DNA of 64,000 bases from assembly GCF_028714215.1 (NCBI RefSeq), contig NZ_JAQTMS010000006.1:81127-145126 (forward strand), in the 5' to 3' direction. The stretch is from Rhodoferax sp. Lineage in GTDB: Bacteria > Pseudomonadota > Gammaproteobacteria > Burkholderiales > Burkholderiaceae_C. The position numbers and the translations under genes were made by a program. This document shows positions 63,023 to 64,000 of this stretch, piece after piece (within the stretch, counting starts at the first letter, position 1; each line of letters starts with the position of its first letter). The notes under the pieces are model-generated. The model worked only from the letters and a program-made list of their open reading frames with translations, had not been told where the DNA came from and ran no database searches.

Positions 63023-64000
63023 CCCGCAAGGGACCGGCTCACCGGTGGGCGTTGAAACTTTTATTTTGATTTAGTCCCTGGTCACTTTTCCCCCGCAAGG
63101 GACCGGCTCACCGGTGGGCGTTGAAACATTTACCGTTGTTTATCTGACTAACCTCAGCTCCCGCAAGGGACCGGCTCACCGGTGGGCGTTGAAACAAATT
63201 GGTACAACGTTGATCCGAGAATGGTTCCCGCAAGGGACCGGCTCACCGGTGGGCGTTGAAACATTGAGATGGCTAACATTGTGAATAGACTTGTACCCGC
63301 AAGGGACCGGCTCACCGGTGGGCGTTGAAACATAGTGACGGAACTGAGGACGACAATGCTGGACCCGCAAGGGACCGGCTCACCGGTGGGCGTTGAAACG
63401 GGGTGCGTTGCAGTTCTGTACTGCTGCCTTCATCCCGCAAGGGACCGGCTCACCGGTGGGCGTTGAAACTTTTTGTTTCGTTTGAACCAAAGTAAACCCT
63501 AATGCCCGCAAGGGACCGGCTCACCGGTGGGCGTTGAAACAGACGGTCTGTCCGAAGGCATGTTGGGTCATGACCCGCAAGGGACCGGCTCACCGGTGGG
63601 CGTTGAAACAAAAGACTTTTCAGGACGAGGAACCGTACAAGACCCGCAAGGGACCGGCTCACCGGTGGGCGTTGAAACTTCACCATCGCTCATGCGATGT
63701 ACTATCGAAAACCCGCAAGGGACCGGCTCACCGGTGGGCGTTGAAACAATTTTCTAACAAACTGGCCCCACTTCTGGTTCCCGCAAGGGACCGGCTCACC
63801 GGTGGGCGTTGAAACGATTCAACCCAGTACCACAGCCTCATGACTATGACCCGCAAGGGACCGGCTCACCGGTGGGCGTTGAAACGTTTATTGGCGAAAG
63901 TAATCGCAGTTGCCTTAGCCCGCAAGGGACCGGCTCACCGGTGGGCGTTGAAACAGAGGCTGTGAGGGCCTTGGTAGGCCGTGTTCCCCGCAAGGGACCG
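63023..64000 (+). CRISPR. CRISPR array: 36-bp repeats, 14 complete spacers, continues beyond the window
   Basis: Fifteen repeats start at 63023, 63092, 63160, 63227, 63296, 63364, 63434, 63505, 63574, 63643, 63712, 63780, 63850, 63919 and 63987 (last one cut by the window). The 36-bp repeat begins CCCGCAAGGGACCGG and ends GGGCGTTGAAAC; all visible copies are identical. A 5-bp hairpin ACCGG-CTCA-CCGGT lies in the middle and the 8-base GTTGAAAC end is the crRNA 5' handle, so transcription is rightward, away from cas2. Spacers are 31-35 bases, all different. Several are far AT-richer than the chromosome. The uniform repeats show an active, recent array end next to cas2. Confidence 0.98.

Noticed and set aside
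63176..63812. Short open frames inside the CRISPR array
   Set aside because: They are translations of the repeat itself, with the same peptide recurring at each repeat.

Overview
The window is a high-GC chromosomal segment of a betaproteobacterium, most likely a Comamonadaceae member close to Rhodoferax or Polaromonas. Pointers are the Bug-family periplasmic binding protein, a DUF3717/DUF1289 protein, a stand-alone RfaE2 without its kinase half, the hemL-rubredoxin-pilGHIJ-chpA gene order and the dusB-fis-purH order. The genus is inferred from gene content only.

Positions 1-50760 are mostly core genome. The order is: moaC (partial), an M48 protease, small membrane and conserved proteins, purB, a GST and rfaE2. 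An acyl-CoA catabolic cluster follows (6547-13418: acyl-CoA dehydrogenase, TetR, biotin-dependent carboxylase beta and alpha, MaoC hydratase, CitE-like lyase). Next are an orphan GspE/PilB-type ATPase, a CAT-anticodon tRNA with its terminator, enoyl-CoA hydratase, M61 peptidase, dsbC, a UbiH-type hydroxylase, ychF, dusB-fis-purH, and a 540-base gene-free stretch with four alternating copies of a GC-rich repeat. Then come hemL, rubredoxin, the twitching-motility chemosensory operon pilG-pilH-pilI-pilJ-chpA (28495-37321), a Bug protein, rpoH with a perfect CIRCE operator, selD with a flavoprotein partner, ftsY, two universal stress proteins, rsmD, coaD, a P-type ATPase and a histidine phosphatase.

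Positions 50821-64000 hold the most interesting region: a tightly packed type III-B CRISPR-Cas operon with reverse-transcriptase adaptation. The order is cmr1, cmr2/cas10, cmr3, cmr4, cmr5, cmr6, a MazE/MazF-like toxin-antitoxin pair, a multi-pass membrane protein with a CARF-like C-terminal domain, a short Csx3-like protein, a Cas6-RT-Cas1 fusion, cas2 and a CRISPR array that runs off the window end. Most neighbours overlap by 4-8 bases or are separated by at most 36, so the block reads as one transcription unit behind a strong sigma-70-like promoter at 50821-50849.

The inferred logic is as follows. The Cas6 part of the fusion processes crRNA and the RT-Cas1 part with Cas2 could acquire spacers from RNA. 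The Cmr complex recognises and cleaves target RNA. An HD-less Cas10 with a GGED palm motif would make cyclic oligoadenylate, the membrane CARF protein would sense it, and the Csx3-like protein may degrade or buffer it. MazF sits in the same operon as a possible second toxic arm. The Cas6-RT-Cas1 fusion with Cmr is a known arrangement (Marinomonas-type). The combination with an N-terminal multi-helix membrane CARF protein, a shortened Csx3 and an embedded MazEF pair is the part I consider possibly undescribed.
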